Source of the DNA: Morinoia aosen
Lineage: Eukaryota > Arthropoda > Malacostraca > Amphipoda > Talitridae
Length of the DNA stretch: 64,000 nucleotides
Assembly: GCA_030386875.1 (NCBI GenBank)
Contig: CM059567.1
Span: 78,919,130-78,983,129 of the forward strand
Reading direction: 5' to 3'
Each line of letters begins with the position of its first letter. Position 1 is the stretch's first letter. The notes beneath the pieces are model-generated. The model saw only the letters and a list, made by a program, of their open reading frames with translations, ran no database searches and was not told the origin of the DNA. Below, one piece after another: positions 63,654 to 64,000 of the stretch. The position numbers and the translations under genes were made by a program.

Positions 63654-63940
63654 TAGATTAGATTAGATGTTAGTTTAAGCCTCCCTAACCGCAACAAAGA
63701 CGTTCCAAAGAGAGGAAGGAGGAAGGCACCATTTCGTATGGAGACAAGGGAAAGCGGAATCTATGCACAAGGTGCATAGAAATAGAAAGTTGAGAAAGAA
63801 GTACATGAAACAAGATAAAAGGTGAACAAAGTCGTAGGTGCTGAAAAACAAGACAGCAGTGAACCAAAAAAAAAATCGTCCTTCACACAAAAAAACTATT
63901 TTATTTCAACAACCTACCTCACATTTTCCCCCTGGGATCT
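63654..63940 (-). mobile_element. SINE-like copy O, head-truncated and internally deleted
   Basis: GATTAGATTAG tail present; it ends at CCCCCTGGGATCT without the head stem and lacks the segment before CCTACCTCACATT. Short flanking duplication GCCAGCA (63647-63653, 63941-63947). Confidence 0.75.
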
Positions 63941-64000
63941 GCCAGCACAATGGCGAGTATGTTTAGATAAGGATACTAAAATTTTAGCAGCACTGAAGAG

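Overview
The window is AT-rich eukaryotic nuclear DNA, almost certainly from an arthropod and probably an insect. The evidence is long GT-AG introns, arthropod-type transposons (piggyBac, Tc1, mariner, I-like and CR1/L2-like LINEs) and a neutral-lipase-family gene. No rRNA, tRNA, CRISPR or bacterial operon structure was seen. I cannot name the species.

The main host gene is on the minus strand and runs from a start codon at 61688 to alternative ends at 23449 or 18437. Exons 1-8 (61307-61688, 57994-58057, 54783-54934, 53358-53456, 36105-36266, 35338-35459, 33465-33558, 30344-30515) have consensus splice sites and fully compatible phases. They encode a signal peptide, a repetitive linker and a complete pancreatic-lipase-like domain. 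The catalytic serine is replaced by asparagine (GLNLG instead of GxSxG), so the protein is probably a non-enzymatic lipase homologue. Two separate last exons (9A 23449-23794, 9B 18437-19157) accept the same exon 8 donor in the same phase. Each completes the lipase fold with a related strand motif (GDYFL.TS) and then adds a different transmembrane helix and a different cytoplasmic tail. The predicted products have 530 and 655 residues. At the left edge, exons at 1905-2310 and 731-818 have the same phases and layout and begin a second, tandem paralogue that continues beyond base 1.

The rest is mostly intron and intergenic DNA filled with mobile elements. A SINE-like family of about 370 bp is present in 15 copies, all in the same orientation, many with 11-14 bp target duplications. 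Intron 4 (36267-53357, about 17 kb) holds a CR1/L2-like LINE (37335-39950) and a 6.8-kb I-like LINE (about 39950-49740) whose ORF2 is interrupted by an apparently intact piggyBac (42375-45306, TTAA duplications, 616-residue transposase). Intron 8, before the alternative last exons, carries a 1.6-kb inverted dimer of a Tc1 element. Other elements are two TTAA-flanked MITEs of one family, a hAT-like MITE inside a SINE, a mariner remnant, a plus-strand LINE fragment and a 440-bp hairpin.

Region by region: 1-2310 start of paralogue 2; 2311-18436 intergenic, repeat-rich; 18437-61688 main gene with transposon-filled introns; 61689-64000 upstream region with two SINE copies and a TATA-containing promoter candidate.
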